From: CAWKCE01 sp032127035 | GTDB lineage: Bacteria > Actinomycetota > Actinomycetes > JAHEKZ01 | Direction: 5' to 3' | Length of the DNA: 64,000 bases | Assembly: GCA_963848085.1 (NCBI GenBank) | Contig: CAWKCE010000003.1 | Span: 496,001 to 560,000, forward strand | Part shown: piece after piece, positions 41,260 through 49,551 of the stretch | How the letters are laid out: each line of letters opens with the position of its first letter | Position numbering within the stretch: position 1 is the first letter of the stretch | The notes under the pieces: generated by a model | Database searches by the model: none | Seen by the model: only the letters and a program-made list of their open reading frames with translations | Told to the model about the DNA's origin: nothing | Program-made: the position numbers and the translations under genes

Positions 41260-42258
41260 ATGCGGATCCTCGTCGTGGGCGGCACGCGATTCGTCGGTCG
41301 GCACGTCGTCGAGGCGGCGCTGGCCGGAGGTCACGAGGTGACGGTGTTCCACCGCGGCCGGACCGGGCCGGACCTGTTCCCCGACGCCCGACACGTGATC
41401 GGCGACCGCAACGCCGACCTGTCCGTTCTGACCGCCGACCCCGCCGACCGCTGGGACGCCACGGTCGACGCGTGCGCGTACGTCCCGCGACAGGTCCAGC
41501 AGGTGGCCGAGGCGCTCGGAGACCGCGCCGGCCGGTACCTCCTGGTGTCGACGACGTCGGTCTATGACGCCTCCCGTGGCCTTGGCCATGACGAGGACGC
41601 GCCCTTGGTGCCGGTGCCCGACCCTGACACCGAGGAGGTCACGGACCAGACCTACGGACCGTTGAAGGTGGCGTGCGAGCAGATCGCGTCGCGAATGTTC
41701 GGGTCCCGCCTCACCGTGGTGCGACCCACGTACGTGGTCGGGCCCCACGACTACACGCACCGCTTCACGTACTGGGTGGAACGCATCGCCCGCGGCGGCG
41801 AGGTGCTGGCGCCGGAACCTCGCGGCTGCGGGCTGCAGGTCATCGACGCTCGGGACCTCGGTCGGTGGATGGTGCGGCTCCTCGAGGACGACGTCTCCGG
41901 CTCCTTCCACGCGGTGTCGCCCGACGCAGGCTTCACCGTCGCAGACCTGCTGAGCGCGCTCGTCGGTGCAGTGGCTCCGGAGGGGACGACGCTGACCTGG
42001 GTCGATCAGCGGTTCCTGCTGGATGCGGGGGTGACCGACCACGAGCTGCCGCTGTGGCCGGCCGGAGACACCTCCGGTGTCGAGGAGACGGCCGACCCGA
42101 CACGCGCCCGGGTGAACGGCCTGGCGCCACGGTCACTGGGTGTGACGGCCGTCGAGCTGCTGGCGGCCGAGCGCGAAGATCCGACACCGAACCCGCACGG
42201 CACCGGCATGGTCCCGGCTCGGGAGGCGGAGCTGCTCGCGGCGTGGCACGCCCGGTGA
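41260..42258 (+). CDS. NAD-dependent epimerase/dehydratase family protein
   Basis: A 332-residue extended SDR. The Rossmann motif is GGTRFVG at 7-13 (MRILVVGGTRFVG); LVSTTSVYD near 100 and the catalytic Tyr/Lys in YGPLKVACE near 133 (YxxxK) are in place. The C-terminal substrate domain has the HDYTHRFTYWVERI block seen in mycobacterial reductase-type and isoflavone-reductase-like members. Substrate unknown. A TAGTTT box at 41214-41219 could be its -10. Confidence 0.85.
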   Translation: MRILVVGGTRFVGRHVVEAALAGGHEVTVFHRGRTGPDLFPDARHVIGDRNADLSVLTADPADRWDATVDACAYVPRQVQQVAEALGDRAGRYLLVSTTSVYDASRGLGHDEDAPLVPVPDPDTEEVTDQTYGPLKVACEQIASRMFGSRLTVVRPTYVVGPHDYTHRFTYWVERIARGGEVLAPEPRGCGLQVIDARDLGRWMVRLLEDDVSGSFHAVSPDAGFTVADLLSALVGAVAPEGTTLTWVDQRFLLDAGVTDHELPLWPAGDTSGVEETADPTRARVNGLAPRSLGVTAVELLAAEREDPTPNPHGTGMVPAREAELLAAWHAR

Positions 42259-42280
42259 GCCGGTGGCCGTGGCCGCCGGC
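42259..42280. terminator. Possible terminator hairpin between convergent genes
   Basis: Nine-base arms with one mismatch (GCCGGTGGC and GCCGCCGGC) around CGTG begin right after the epimerase stop and before the convergent hydrolase end. Short and GC-rich. Confidence 0.4.
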
Positions 42281-42286
42281 GCGTGG

Positions 42287-43393
42287 TCAGGCCCTCGACA
42301 GGCACCGGTCGAGCTCGCCCAGCAGGACGTCCACGCGGGTGTGGTCGTCCAGCCGACGGGTGACGTAGCCCACGGCGTAGCCCTTGTCGGGCGCCAGCAT
42401 GCCGAGGCTGCCGCCGATGCCGCCCATCCCCACCGCGCCGTTGTCGAGCTGCACCCCCAGGCCCCAGGACACCGGGTTGCCGAGCACCCGATCCGGGCCG
42501 CGAGTCTGCGACGTGAGGAGCTGGCGGTACACATCGGGGCCGAGCAGCCGCGCGACGGCCCCGGTCGGGGCAGCCAGCTCGTCGTAGAAGCGGGCGACGG
42601 AGTGCGCGGTCGTGTGCAGGCCGATCGCTGGGAACTGTGCTCGGCGCCAGCCGGCCGAGTTCAGGACGGTGACGTCCAAGGCGCCGGCGGGCCGGGCCAG
42701 CGCCCGGTCGCGACCCGACTCCGGCTCGGCGCGGACCGTCACCGGCCAGTCCGGCTGGGCGAGCTCCAGGTCGGCCACCCGACCCAGCTGGTCCGGCGGG
42801 ACGCCAAAGAACGCGTCGAGGTGCAGGGGGGTGGCGACTTCGGTGTCGAACAGCTCACCGAGTGAACGCCCGACCGCACCGCGACAGATGCCGTCCAGGA
42901 GGTGCCCGTAGGTCAAGGCGTGCTCGCCGTGAGCCGAGCCGGGCACCCACTCCGGGGCGGCCCGGGCCAGCGAGGCGCGCAAGGCGCTCGGCTGCAGCAG
43001 AAGTCCTTCGGTCTCCGGGGCGAACGCCGGCAGCCCGGCTTGGTGGGACAGCACGTGACGAAGTGTGGTGTTGTGCTTGCCGGCGGCCGCATACTCCGGC
43101 CACGCGTCGGCAACCAACCCGTCGAGGTCAACCAGGCCGCGTCCGGCAAGGACCAGAAGCGGCAGCGCCGCGAACGGCTTGCTCACCGAGAAGGTATGGG
43201 TGAGCGTGTCCGGCTGCCAGGGACGCGTCCGATCCGCGTCCGACCAGCCGCCCCACAGGTCGACCACACTGCCGCCGTCGGCGAACGCGCAGAAGGCCGC
43301 GCCCGTCTCAGCCCCGGAGTCCAGGAGGGCGCAGAAGGCGTCCCGGACCGGCTCGAGACCGTGCCGTACGGAACCGCCCCAGGGGGGTGTCAC
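42287..43393 (-). CDS. Beta-lactamase-fold serine hydrolase (EstB-like)
   Basis: A 368-residue protein of the class C beta-lactamase/DD-peptidase fold. The nucleophile motif SxxK is in FSVSKPFAALPL near residue 70; the second motif is the tyrosine of HALTYGHLLDG near 160; GGIGGSLGML near 325 corresponds to the third motif (normally HxG or KTG). There is no signal peptide, so an esterase acting in the cytosol is more likely than a cell-wall enzyme. The GTG start lies 19 bases downstream of the apbE stop on the same strand. Confidence 0.87.
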   Translation of the reverse strand: MTPPWGGSVRHGLEPVRDAFCALLDSGAETGAAFCAFADGGSVVDLWGGWSDADRTRPWQPDTLTHTFSVSKPFAALPLLVLAGRGLVDLDGLVADAWPEYAAAGKHNTTLRHVLSHQAGLPAFAPETEGLLLQPSALRASLARAAPEWVPGSAHGEHALTYGHLLDGICRGAVGRSLGELFDTEVATPLHLDAFFGVPPDQLGRVADLELAQPDWPVTVRAEPESGRDRALARPAGALDVTVLNSAGWRRAQFPAIGLHTTAHSVARFYDELAAPTGAVARLLGPDVYRQLLTSQTRGPDRVLGNPVSWGLGVQLDNGAVGMGGIGGSLGMLAPDKGYAVGYVTRRLDDHTRVDVLLGELDRCLSRA

Positions 43394-43412
43394 CGGTCCA
43401 TCACACCACCGG

Positions 43413-44366
43413 TCAGTCGCGCGTCCAGAGGACTCGCGGCTTCATCGCCCGGCTGGTGCCCACGAAACCGTCCTCGTCGACCCACAGCGCGGCCAGGCCC
43501 TTGTCGTCAGCCAGGTGGCGCATGGCGCCGCGGCCGGCCAGGAACAGCGACTTGCTCCACACCTCGGCCCAGGCCGGGTCCGGTCCGAGGACGGTGACGG
43601 CGAGCAGACCGGTCTCGGCTGCCTCGCCGGTCCGGGGGTCGATGAGGTGGTGCACCGACTTGCCGCCGGCCCGCCACTTCCGCAGCCGGATCGACGACGT
43701 TGCCACGCCGGTGTCGGTCGCATCGAGGACGGCGAGGGGGACCGGGTCGCCCGTGGGGTCCTCCACGCCGATCCGCCAGCCGTCGGCGTCCGGGCTGGCG
43801 CCGGACGCGTAGCAGTCACCGCCGGCCTCGATCAGGAACCCGCGCCCGGCATCGCCCAGCTCGGCTGCCGCCCAGCGAACGGCAAGCCCCTTGCCGATGC
43901 CTCCGAGGTCGATGGGGTCGCGGCCGATCCGGATCGAGGCGCGCGCGTCGTCGAGCCCGGGTCGCCAGCTCCCGCGGGCGGCGGTCGGCCGCTCGTCGCC
44001 GGCCTCGACGTCCACGCCGCCGGCCGCGAACGGCAGGGAGCGGTCGTAGCCGTAGGCGGTCAGGGTCCGCAGGACCCGGGGGTCGAAGCTGCCGTCGGTC
44101 TCCCGATGTGCGCGGGCGGCTTCGGACACGGCCGCGAACAGTACGTCGGGCACGACGTGCCACTCGCGGGGAAACGCGTTGGCCAGCATGAGCGGGCTCT
44201 CCGCGTCGAACCGGGTGCATGCCCGCTCGACCCGGTGGAACAGGTCCTCCGCCCGGGCCAGGGCCGATGCCGCCGACGCCCTCGGGTGGACGACCTGCAC
44301 GTTGACGTCGGTCGCCATCGCGCGGAAGCGCACCGATGCATCGGATCGGGTCACCGCGGTGGTCAT
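43413..44366 (-). CDS. apbE: FAD:protein FMN transferase ApbE
   Basis: A 317-residue ApbE/NqrF-partner enzyme that attaches FMN from FAD to a threonine or serine of target proteins using magnesium. Family blocks are FRAMATDVNVQVV near 14, SPLMLAN, DGSFDPRVLRTLTAYGYD near 90, IDLGGIGKGLAV near 150 and GGKSVHHLIDPRTGEA near 225, where His and Asp help bind metal. No lipobox is seen at the N-terminus, so it may act inside the cell. It follows two genes for coiled-coil, Gly/Ser-rich membrane or exported proteins, starting two bases after the nearer stop. A flavinylated partner is expected, but neither neighbour shows an obvious FMN-binding domain. Confidence 0.92.
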   Translation of the reverse strand: MTTAVTRSDASVRFRAMATDVNVQVVHPRASAASALARAEDLFHRVERACTRFDAESPLMLANAFPREWHVVPDVLFAAVSEAARAHRETDGSFDPRVLRTLTAYGYDRSLPFAAGGVDVEAGDERPTAARGSWRPGLDDARASIRIGRDPIDLGGIGKGLAVRWAAAELGDAGRGFLIEAGGDCYASGASPDADGWRIGVEDPTGDPVPLAVLDATDTGVATSSIRLRKWRAGGKSVHHLIDPRTGEAAETGLLAVTVLGPDPAWAEVWSKSLFLAGRGAMRHLADDKGLAALWVDEDGFVGTSRAMKPRVLWTRD

Positions 44367-44368
44367 GG

Positions 44369-44848
44369 CTACGCGCCCGAGGCGCCGGTGGTGCCCTGCG
44401 TGGACGGCTGTGTCGTGCTGGCAGCGGTGCCGCCGCCGGAACCACCGGAACCCCCGGAACCTCCGCCGGAACCTCCGGAGCTTCCGCTCGTCGATCCGGA
44501 CGACGTCCAGCCGGATGACGAGGAGCTGCTGGGAGCCCACGTCGACCCGGTGCTCTGCGCCGCCACCGTCTCGGCCTGACGCGTAGTGCGCTTGATCGCG
44601 GTGGACGTGTGCCGCAGGTCGGCGCTCATCTGTTCGAGCCGGCGCTGCTGCTTCTTCACCGCGCGTTGCAGCGCGACCAGTGCCTGGTCCTCCTGCGGAG
44701 GCTGGCCGGCGGTGGTCGGACCACTCGCGTCCGTGGCGGCGAACGAGTCCTGCTGCACCGCGTAGGCCGCCGACCCGGCGAGCAGCGCGGCCACGACCGG
44801 GCCGGCCACGGCGCCGGCGGAGATGTGTCGCCCGAAGCCGTCAGTCAT
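44369..44848 (-). CDS. Membrane-anchored coiled-coil protein with Gly/Ser-rich tail
   Basis: A 159-residue protein of unknown function. Residues 10-35 form one hydrophobic segment (SAGAVAGPVVAALLAGSAAYAV). A charged helix, QALVALQRAVKKQQRRLEQM, follows and probably forms a coiled coil. The C-terminal third is nearly all Ser, Gly and Thr (GGSGGGSGGSGGSGGG) and is encoded by a run of nine-base CCGGAACCN-type repeats. The start overlaps the upstream gene by eight bases, and the stop lies two bases before apbE. It is probably anchored in the membrane with the tail outside. Confidence 0.7.
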   Translation of the reverse strand: MTDGFGRHISAGAVAGPVVAALLAGSAAYAVQQDSFAATDASGPTTAGQPPQEDQALVALQRAVKKQQRRLEQMSADLRHTSTAIKRTTRQAETVAAQSTGSTWAPSSSSSSGWTSSGSTSGSSGGSGGGSGGSGGSGGGTAASTTQPSTQGTTGASGA

Positions 44849-45311
44849 CGATCTCAGCCCCGTCGTCCTCGCCGTCGTCGTCGCCGCCGGAACCGCTGGC
44901 ACCGGTCGTGGTGTGCGTCTGGGGGGCGTCGTCGCTCGTCACCGTGGACTTCGAGGAGTCGCCCGAGCGGTCCTGCGTCGTGGAGCCGCCGGTGGTCACC
45001 GTGACCTGCGACGCCTGCGCCGCTTGCGTCGCCGCGGCGCGGGCGGCCGCGGCGCGGGCCTTGAGCAGTCGCCGTTCGGCCGCCGACAGCGAGCGGTCGG
45101 CCTTCTTCAGCTGTCGCTCCAGCTCGGTCGCGCGGGCGTCCAGCCGGTCGAGCACCCGGTTGAGCTTGGCCTTGGCGGCCGCGTTGGGGTCCGTCTGCGA
45201 GTCGGCGACCTGCACGGTGTCACCGTGCACTGCGTCGAGGGCGGCTGCGGTGCCACTCACCAACGTGGTCGCCGCGGCGGCGGCGAGGGCGATGCGTCCG
45301 GCGGACTTCAT
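44841..45311 (-). CDS. Exported coiled-coil protein of unknown function
   Basis: A 156-residue protein with an N-terminal signal sequence (KSAGRIALAAAAATTLVSG, then an alanine-rich cleavage region near 24). Residues 45-95 are a strongly helical, Leu/Ala/Arg-rich coiled coil (LNRVLDRLDARATELERQL). The C-terminal part is Thr/Ser/Asp-rich and ends in an acidic run. AGGAGGTT precedes the ATG. It is the first gene of a unit with the next coiled-coil protein and apbE. The two helices could pair with each other. Confidence 0.7.
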   Translation of the reverse strand: MKSAGRIALAAAAATTLVSGTAAALDAVHGDTVQVADSQTDPNAAAKAKLNRVLDRLDARATELERQLKKADRSLSAAERRLLKARAAAARAAATQAAQASQVTVTTGGSTTQDRSGDSSKSTVTSDDAPQTHTTTGASGSGGDDDGEDDGAEIDD

Positions 45312-45444
45312 CGGGGAACCTCCTGGATCGGGGACATCTCGATCGTGGGGGTAACCGCCGCCAGATCCAAGGGGCTTAGCGGTGCCTTAGGGCACCTGTG
45401 GGGAAGCGTTGTCCCCGCTCACCCGAAGGGGCGTGTCAGTGGCC

Positions 45445-46878
45445 TCACACCGCAGCCATCTCGTCGCCCAGCTGGATGACGGCGGACAGGAACCCCTCGA
45501 CGTGCGAGGGCAACGTCCGGGGGTTGATGAAGCACGGACGTAGGGCGAACGCGCCCCCCACCTCAGTCGCGCTGGGCATCCACCGGGTCTCCCGCCACAG
45601 CCGTCTCATCAGGCGGCGGTTGAAGTCGTCGAGGTCGTCGATGCCGGTCCCGACGTATCGAAAGCAGGCGATCGACAGCTCCGGCTCGGTGAGGTTCTCC
45701 AGCCGCGGGTGGCCGGCCGCGAACTCGGCGACGCGCCGCGCGTAGTCGTTGTCCTGCCGGACGCGGGCGCGCAGCCCGTCCCGCCCCTGCTCCCGAAGGA
45801 TCGACCAGACCGTGACCCCGCGGGGCGGGGACGACAGCTCCACGGCCATGTCGGCGTACGGAATGCCGATCGAGTCCGCGGACATCATGACCTTGCCGTC
45901 GGTGGCGAAGGAGCCCTCCAGGTAGGCGGCGGTTCCTTGCATGAACGCTCGGACCAGGATCGCTCGGTCACGCACGAACACCGACGCGATCCCGGTCGGA
46001 GCCGCCAGCCACTTGTGCGGGTCAACGATGGCTGAGTCCGCCAGGTCAAGTCCGTCGTAGCGGTCCGCGACACGCTCGTCCAGGATGCCCGGGAGCCCGT
46101 AGGCACCGTCCACGTGCAGCCAGACGTCATGCCGTCTGGCAACCTCGCCCACGGCGCGCAAGGGGTCGATCGCCCCGGTGTTCGTGGTTCCCGCGGTCGC
46201 CACCACGGCGACCGGGAGCACTCCGTCGAGCCGGTCGGCGGCGATCATGGCGTCGAGCGCGGTCACGTCCATGCGCTGCCGGGCGTCAATCGGCACCGCG
46301 CGGACGCAGGAGCGCCCCATCCCGAGGACCGCGGTCGCCCGGTGCACCGTGCGGTGCACCTCGGCGCTGGCATACACCGCGCCCGGCCGGTCGAGACCGT
46401 TGGCGGCGGCGTCCCGGCCGTCCTTCTCATAGGCGGACTGGCGGGCCGCGCCGAGCGCGATGAGGTTGGCCACCGACCCGCTGGAGACGAACACGCCCTT
46501 CATCTGTGGCTCGAGGCCGCACACCTCCGCCAGCATCTCCAGCGCCCGCTCCTCGAGCCGGTTGAAAGCGGTGATCATCCCGCGCTGGGGAGCGGCCACC
46601 ATTGCCGCGGTGGCGGCAACAACCGGCGCGGTGGTCGTGCCGGTGGTGATGAAACCCCAGAAGCCGGGGTCGGGAATCCGTGGCCCGCCCGGAATCACGA
46701 CGTCCAGCAGCTCGTCGACGACGGCGTCCACCCCGAGGCCCTTCTCGGGGATGGGCTCGTCGGCGAGGGCCTCCCACCGGTCGCGGGTGGCGACGGCGTC
46801 AGGGTGGTCGAACCGGACGAACTCGTCCAGCCCCGCTCCCACGCGCGCGAGCAGTTCAGCGAAGCGTGCGGTCTCCAT
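45445..46878 (-). CDS. PLP-dependent group II amino acid decarboxylase
   Basis: A 477-residue aromatic-L-amino-acid-decarboxylase family enzyme that releases CO2 from an amino acid to give an amine. The cofactor lysine is Lys289 in VDPHKWLAAP; Asp257 in LHVDGAYG binds the pyridine nitrogen; His175 in SAEVHRTVHRA stacks on the ring. GFWGFITTGTTTAP and FVSSGSVANL are characteristic. Substrate (Trp, Tyr, Phe, His or DOPA) cannot be told. A TACAGT box eight bases before the ATG could start it separately, although its first codons overlap the DUF6191 gene by 23 bases. Amines of this type would suit the dehydrogenase operon at 33-39 kb, but this is speculation. Confidence 0.88.
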   Translation of the reverse strand: METARFAELLARVGAGLDEFVRFDHPDAVATRDRWEALADEPIPEKGLGVDAVVDELLDVVIPGGPRIPDPGFWGFITTGTTTAPVVAATAAMVAAPQRGMITAFNRLEERALEMLAEVCGLEPQMKGVFVSSGSVANLIALGAARQSAYEKDGRDAAANGLDRPGAVYASAEVHRTVHRATAVLGMGRSCVRAVPIDARQRMDVTALDAMIAADRLDGVLPVAVVATAGTTNTGAIDPLRAVGEVARRHDVWLHVDGAYGLPGILDERVADRYDGLDLADSAIVDPHKWLAAPTGIASVFVRDRAILVRAFMQGTAAYLEGSFATDGKVMMSADSIGIPYADMAVELSSPPRGVTVWSILREQGRDGLRARVRQDNDYARRVAEFAAGHPRLENLTEPELSIACFRYVGTGIDDLDDFNRRLMRRLWRETRWMPSATEVGGAFALRPCFINPRTLPSHVEGFLSAVIQLGDEMAAV

Positions 46879-47203
46879 GCCGGTCGACTGTAGAGCGAGC
46901 CCCCGACGTGGTCAGACGCAGCCGGGCGATGCCGCCGGCCAGGTCGACGGTGCTGTGCGGTGGCGCGCCATCGTCGGCGTCGTCGCGTCGCATGGTCTGG
47001 CTGTGCTGCTCCTCGATCTGGTGGCGCTTCTCCGGGTACAGGGCGGCCTGGAGCACGTCGATGCCGGCTCCGGTCATGCCCCCGCGACTGGGCGCGCCCA
47101 ACGCCCGTCGTCTCGTGCGGTTGGCGACCTGCTCCACGATGCCGACCACCAGCAGCAGGAGGACGAGGCCGGGCAGCGACATCGCCAGCAGAACGCCGCT
47201 CAC
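46856..47203 (-). CDS. DUF6191-like small membrane protein
   Basis: A 115-residue protein with one N-terminal membrane helix (VLLAMSLPGLVLLLLVVGIV), then a basic stretch and a soluble part with IDVLQAALYPEKRHQIEEQ and GAPPHSTVDL, which resemble DUF6191 proteins of actinobacteria. Function unknown. The GTG overlaps the PAC2 stop as GTGA, and its 3' end overlaps the decarboxylase start by 23 bases, so the three are co-translated or at least co-transcribed. Confidence 0.72.
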   Translation of the reverse strand: MSGVLLAMSLPGLVLLLLVVGIVEQVANRTRRRALGAPSRGGMTGAGIDVLQAALYPEKRHQIEEQHSQTMRRDDADDGAPPHSTVDLAGGIARLRLTTSGARSTVDRHGDRTLR

Positions 47204-48123
47204 TGGTCGTCCCGGTTGTCGCCGTTGCGCTGGGCCAAGAACAGCTCGACTTGCGCGGCGATCTCGTCTCCGGTCGGCAAGCCGCCTTCGCCCTCGCCGA
47301 GCAGGGGCAGCCCCTGCTGCCCGACGAACGCGTCGTACTGGACCTCGAGGGCCTGGACGGCTTCGGAGTTGTCCGCCGAGGCACTCACCTGGGTGGCGAT
47401 CTCACGGTCGGCGCGCGCGGCCGACTCGCGGAGCGCATCGATGGGCAGCGACAGGCCGGTGGCGGACATCACCGCCTCGAGGAGCGCCACCGCGGCACTC
47501 GGGTAGTCGACCGCCGACAGGTAGTGCGGGACGTGCGCGGTGTAGCCCATCGCCGGGTGGCCGGTGGCGCCGAGTCGCAGCTCCAGGAGCCCGGCGATAT
47601 GGCCGGGAACCTCGAGGGCGCCGACCCACGACGTGCGGTCGCCGATGAGGCCCTGGTCGGTGGCGTGGGCGGTGATCCCGACCGGGCGGGTGTGCGGTGC
47701 CGGCCACGGCACGGCGTGGGCGCCGATCGTGAGCGAGACGTCGAGCCGGTCGACCAGTGACACCACGGCGTCGGTGAACCGCTGCCAGGCGAAGTCCGGC
47801 TCGGGGCCGTGCAGCACGAGGAACCGGGTGCCCTCCGCGTCGCGGACCTCGTGCAGCAGCAGCTCGGGCAGGTCGATCTGGTCGTAGTGGTCGGACAGGA
47901 ACGTCATCCGCGGGCGTCGCGACCGGTAGTCGAACATCGCGTCGATGTCGAAGGTGGCCAGGACGCGGTGGTCGAGTGTCCCCAGGATCTGCTCGACGGC
48001 GAGCCGTCCGGCGGACCCGGCGTCCAGGAAGCCGGTGAGGTTGTGCAGAAGCACCGGTGCGTCGGAGGCGACCTCGTCGTGGTGCAGCACGTACATGTCC
48101 GTGGAGTCCGCCACTCCTGCCAC
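47200..48123 (-). CDS. PAC2-family (proteasome assembly chaperone-like) protein
   Basis: A 307-residue PAC2-domain protein. The blocks VLLHNLTGFLDAGSAG near 25, DYRSRRPRMTF near 66, FLVLHGPEPDFAWQRF near 100 and AMGYTAHVPHYL near 192 are those of the actinobacterial PAC2 group. Actinobacteria have proteasomes, and these proteins are thought to help assembly, though this is unproven for bacteria. The GTG at 48123 is the longest choice; GTG codons slightly downstream or an ATG at 48096 are possible. First gene of the unit with DUF6191 and the decarboxylase. Confidence 0.88.
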   Translation of the reverse strand: MAGVADSTDMYVLHHDEVASDAPVLLHNLTGFLDAGSAGRLAVEQILGTLDHRVLATFDIDAMFDYRSRRPRMTFLSDHYDQIDLPELLLHEVRDAEGTRFLVLHGPEPDFAWQRFTDAVVSLVDRLDVSLTIGAHAVPWPAPHTRPVGITAHATDQGLIGDRTSWVGALEVPGHIAGLLELRLGATGHPAMGYTAHVPHYLSAVDYPSAAVALLEAVMSATGLSLPIDALRESAARADREIATQVSASADNSEAVQALEVQYDAFVGQQGLPLLGEGEGGLPTGDEIAAQVELFLAQRNGDNRDDQ

Positions 48124-48254
48124 ACCCCCTCGGTGAGCCCGACGGGCCTGCCGGGGACGCCTTCCAGCCTACGTCCCCCGCCGAACCCGGCCCGGAGGAC
48201 CGTTGTGGGGGCCGCACACCGCCATCCGGGCCATGATCGTCGGGTGGAGACGGG

Positions 48255-48743
48255 ATGAGCGAGGAACGCGCGCTCGCCGCCGCGGCCGCGGCGGGGCTCG
48301 ACTACCAGGTGCTGCGGCACGGACCGGTCGGGTCGCTTGCGGAGGCGGCCGCCGCCCGCGGCGTGGCGCCGGCTGACGTGGTCAAGACCATCGTGGTCCG
48401 TCGCGGCGAGGGCGACTACGTGTTCGTGCTGGTTCCCGGGGACCGGGCAATCTCCTGGCCCAAGCTCCGGCGCCGGCTCGGGGTCAGCCGGCTGTCCCTG
48501 CCGGACGCGGCCGCCGCGCGGGAGGTCACGGGCTACGACCGCGGAACCATCACTGCTTTCGGCTCCCTGTCGGACCTCCCGGTCGTCGCGGACGAGCGCC
48601 TGTCCGGTCGGCGCGTGACCTTGGGCGCCGGAGCCCACGGGGTGGCGGTTGCCGTAGCCGCCGACGAGGCGCTGGCCGCGCTCGGCGCCGACATCGCGGA
48701 CGTCACCGACGCCGCCGACCCCGGTGGAACCCGGCCCCGATGA
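48255..48743 (+). CDS. YbaK/EbsC-type aminoacyl-tRNA deacylase
   Basis: A 162-residue trans-editing enzyme that removes wrongly attached amino acids from tRNA (as YbaK does for Cys-tRNA-Pro). DVVKTIVVRRGEGDYVFVLVPGD near 40 has the conserved lysine that binds the tRNA backbone, and GYDRGTITAFG near 92 the substrate-loop glycine/proline region. Length is normal. GGAGACGGG lies before the ATG. It is divergent from the PAC2 gene with 131 bases between. Confidence 0.9.
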   Translation: MSEERALAAAAAAGLDYQVLRHGPVGSLAEAAAARGVAPADVVKTIVVRRGEGDYVFVLVPGDRAISWPKLRRRLGVSRLSLPDAAAAREVTGYDRGTITAFGSLSDLPVVADERLSGRRVTLGAGAHGVAVAVAADEALAALGADIADVTDAADPGGTRPR

Positions 48744-48800
48744 CGGTGTGGGCGGTCGGAACCCTCATCTGGGCCGGGGTGAACGCGGGGGCGGGTCGAG

Positions 48801-48813
48801 TAGCGTGCCCCGG
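48801..48813 (+). promoter_or_regulatory. Candidate leaderless promoter of the S51 peptidase gene
   Basis: TAGCGT at 48801-48806 ends seven bases before the ATG with no ribosome-binding sequence in between. Confidence 0.4.
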
Positions 48814-49551
48814 ATGGGTGACCTGCTGCTGGGGCTCGTCGGGTCGGGCGAGTTCGAGCCGTGGTCGCGCGACGTCGACCGCTGGCTGTTCGAGCGATCC
48901 GACGGCGACGGTCGCGTCCTGGTAGCGCCGACGGCATCGGCTCCGGAGGGGGACGCTGTCTTCGACGGCTGGGCGGGACGCGGTCTGGCGCACTTCGCCG
49001 AGATGGGGCTGCGCGCGGAGCTGCTCGACGTCCGAGGCCGAGCCGACGCCGAGCGCGACGACGTCGTGGCACGGGTCCGTGGGGCGTCCTTCGTGTACTT
49101 CTCCGGCGGGAACCCGGCCCACCTGTCCCGCACCCTCGCCGGATCGGCCCTGTGGGAGGCGATCCGCGAGGAGATGGCGCGCGGCATGGTCTACGCGGGC
49201 TGCAGCGCCGGGATGGCCTGCCTGGGCCGAACCGCCCCGGACAGCGATATCCAGGACTTCACGGCGGGGCTGTGGCAGCCCGGCCTGTCGCTGTTCCCGA
49301 AGTCGTGGCTGGGGCCGCACTGGGACGCGCTGGACCGGTTCGCGCCGGGCCTGCTGGCGCACATCGACGCCACCGTCCCGCGCGACGACGTCCTGCTGGG
49401 CGTGGACGAGTACACCGCGGTCCTTGGCGACGGCAGCGACTGGACGGTCGCCGGAATCGGTGCCGCGCACGCCCGAGTGGCCGGGAAGTGGCACCGCTAC
49501 GAGCCCGGTGCGTTGTTCCATCTCCCGCTCCTGGAGGGGGCGCCGGCATGA
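48814..49551 (+). CDS. Peptidase S51 (dipeptidase E/cyanophycinase-like) family protein
   Basis: A 245-residue class I glutamine-amidotransferase-like serine hydrolase. The oxyanion block FVYFSGGNPAHL is near residue 92, and the nucleophile elbow YAGCSAGMACLG near 128 puts the serine in G-C-S-A-G; a histidine in LLAHIDAT and Glu in LGVDEYTAV may complete the site. Substrates of relatives are Asp-containing dipeptides or cyanophycin. The stop overlaps the next start (ATGATG). A TAGCGT box seven bases before the ATG fits leaderless expression. Confidence 0.85.
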   Translation: MGDLLLGLVGSGEFEPWSRDVDRWLFERSDGDGRVLVAPTASAPEGDAVFDGWAGRGLAHFAEMGLRAELLDVRGRADAERDDVVARVRGASFVYFSGGNPAHLSRTLAGSALWEAIREEMARGMVYAGCSAGMACLGRTAPDSDIQDFTAGLWQPGLSLFPKSWLGPHWDALDRFAPGLLAHIDATVPRDDVLLGVDEYTAVLGDGSDWTVAGIGAAHARVAGKWHRYEPGALFHLPLLEGAPA

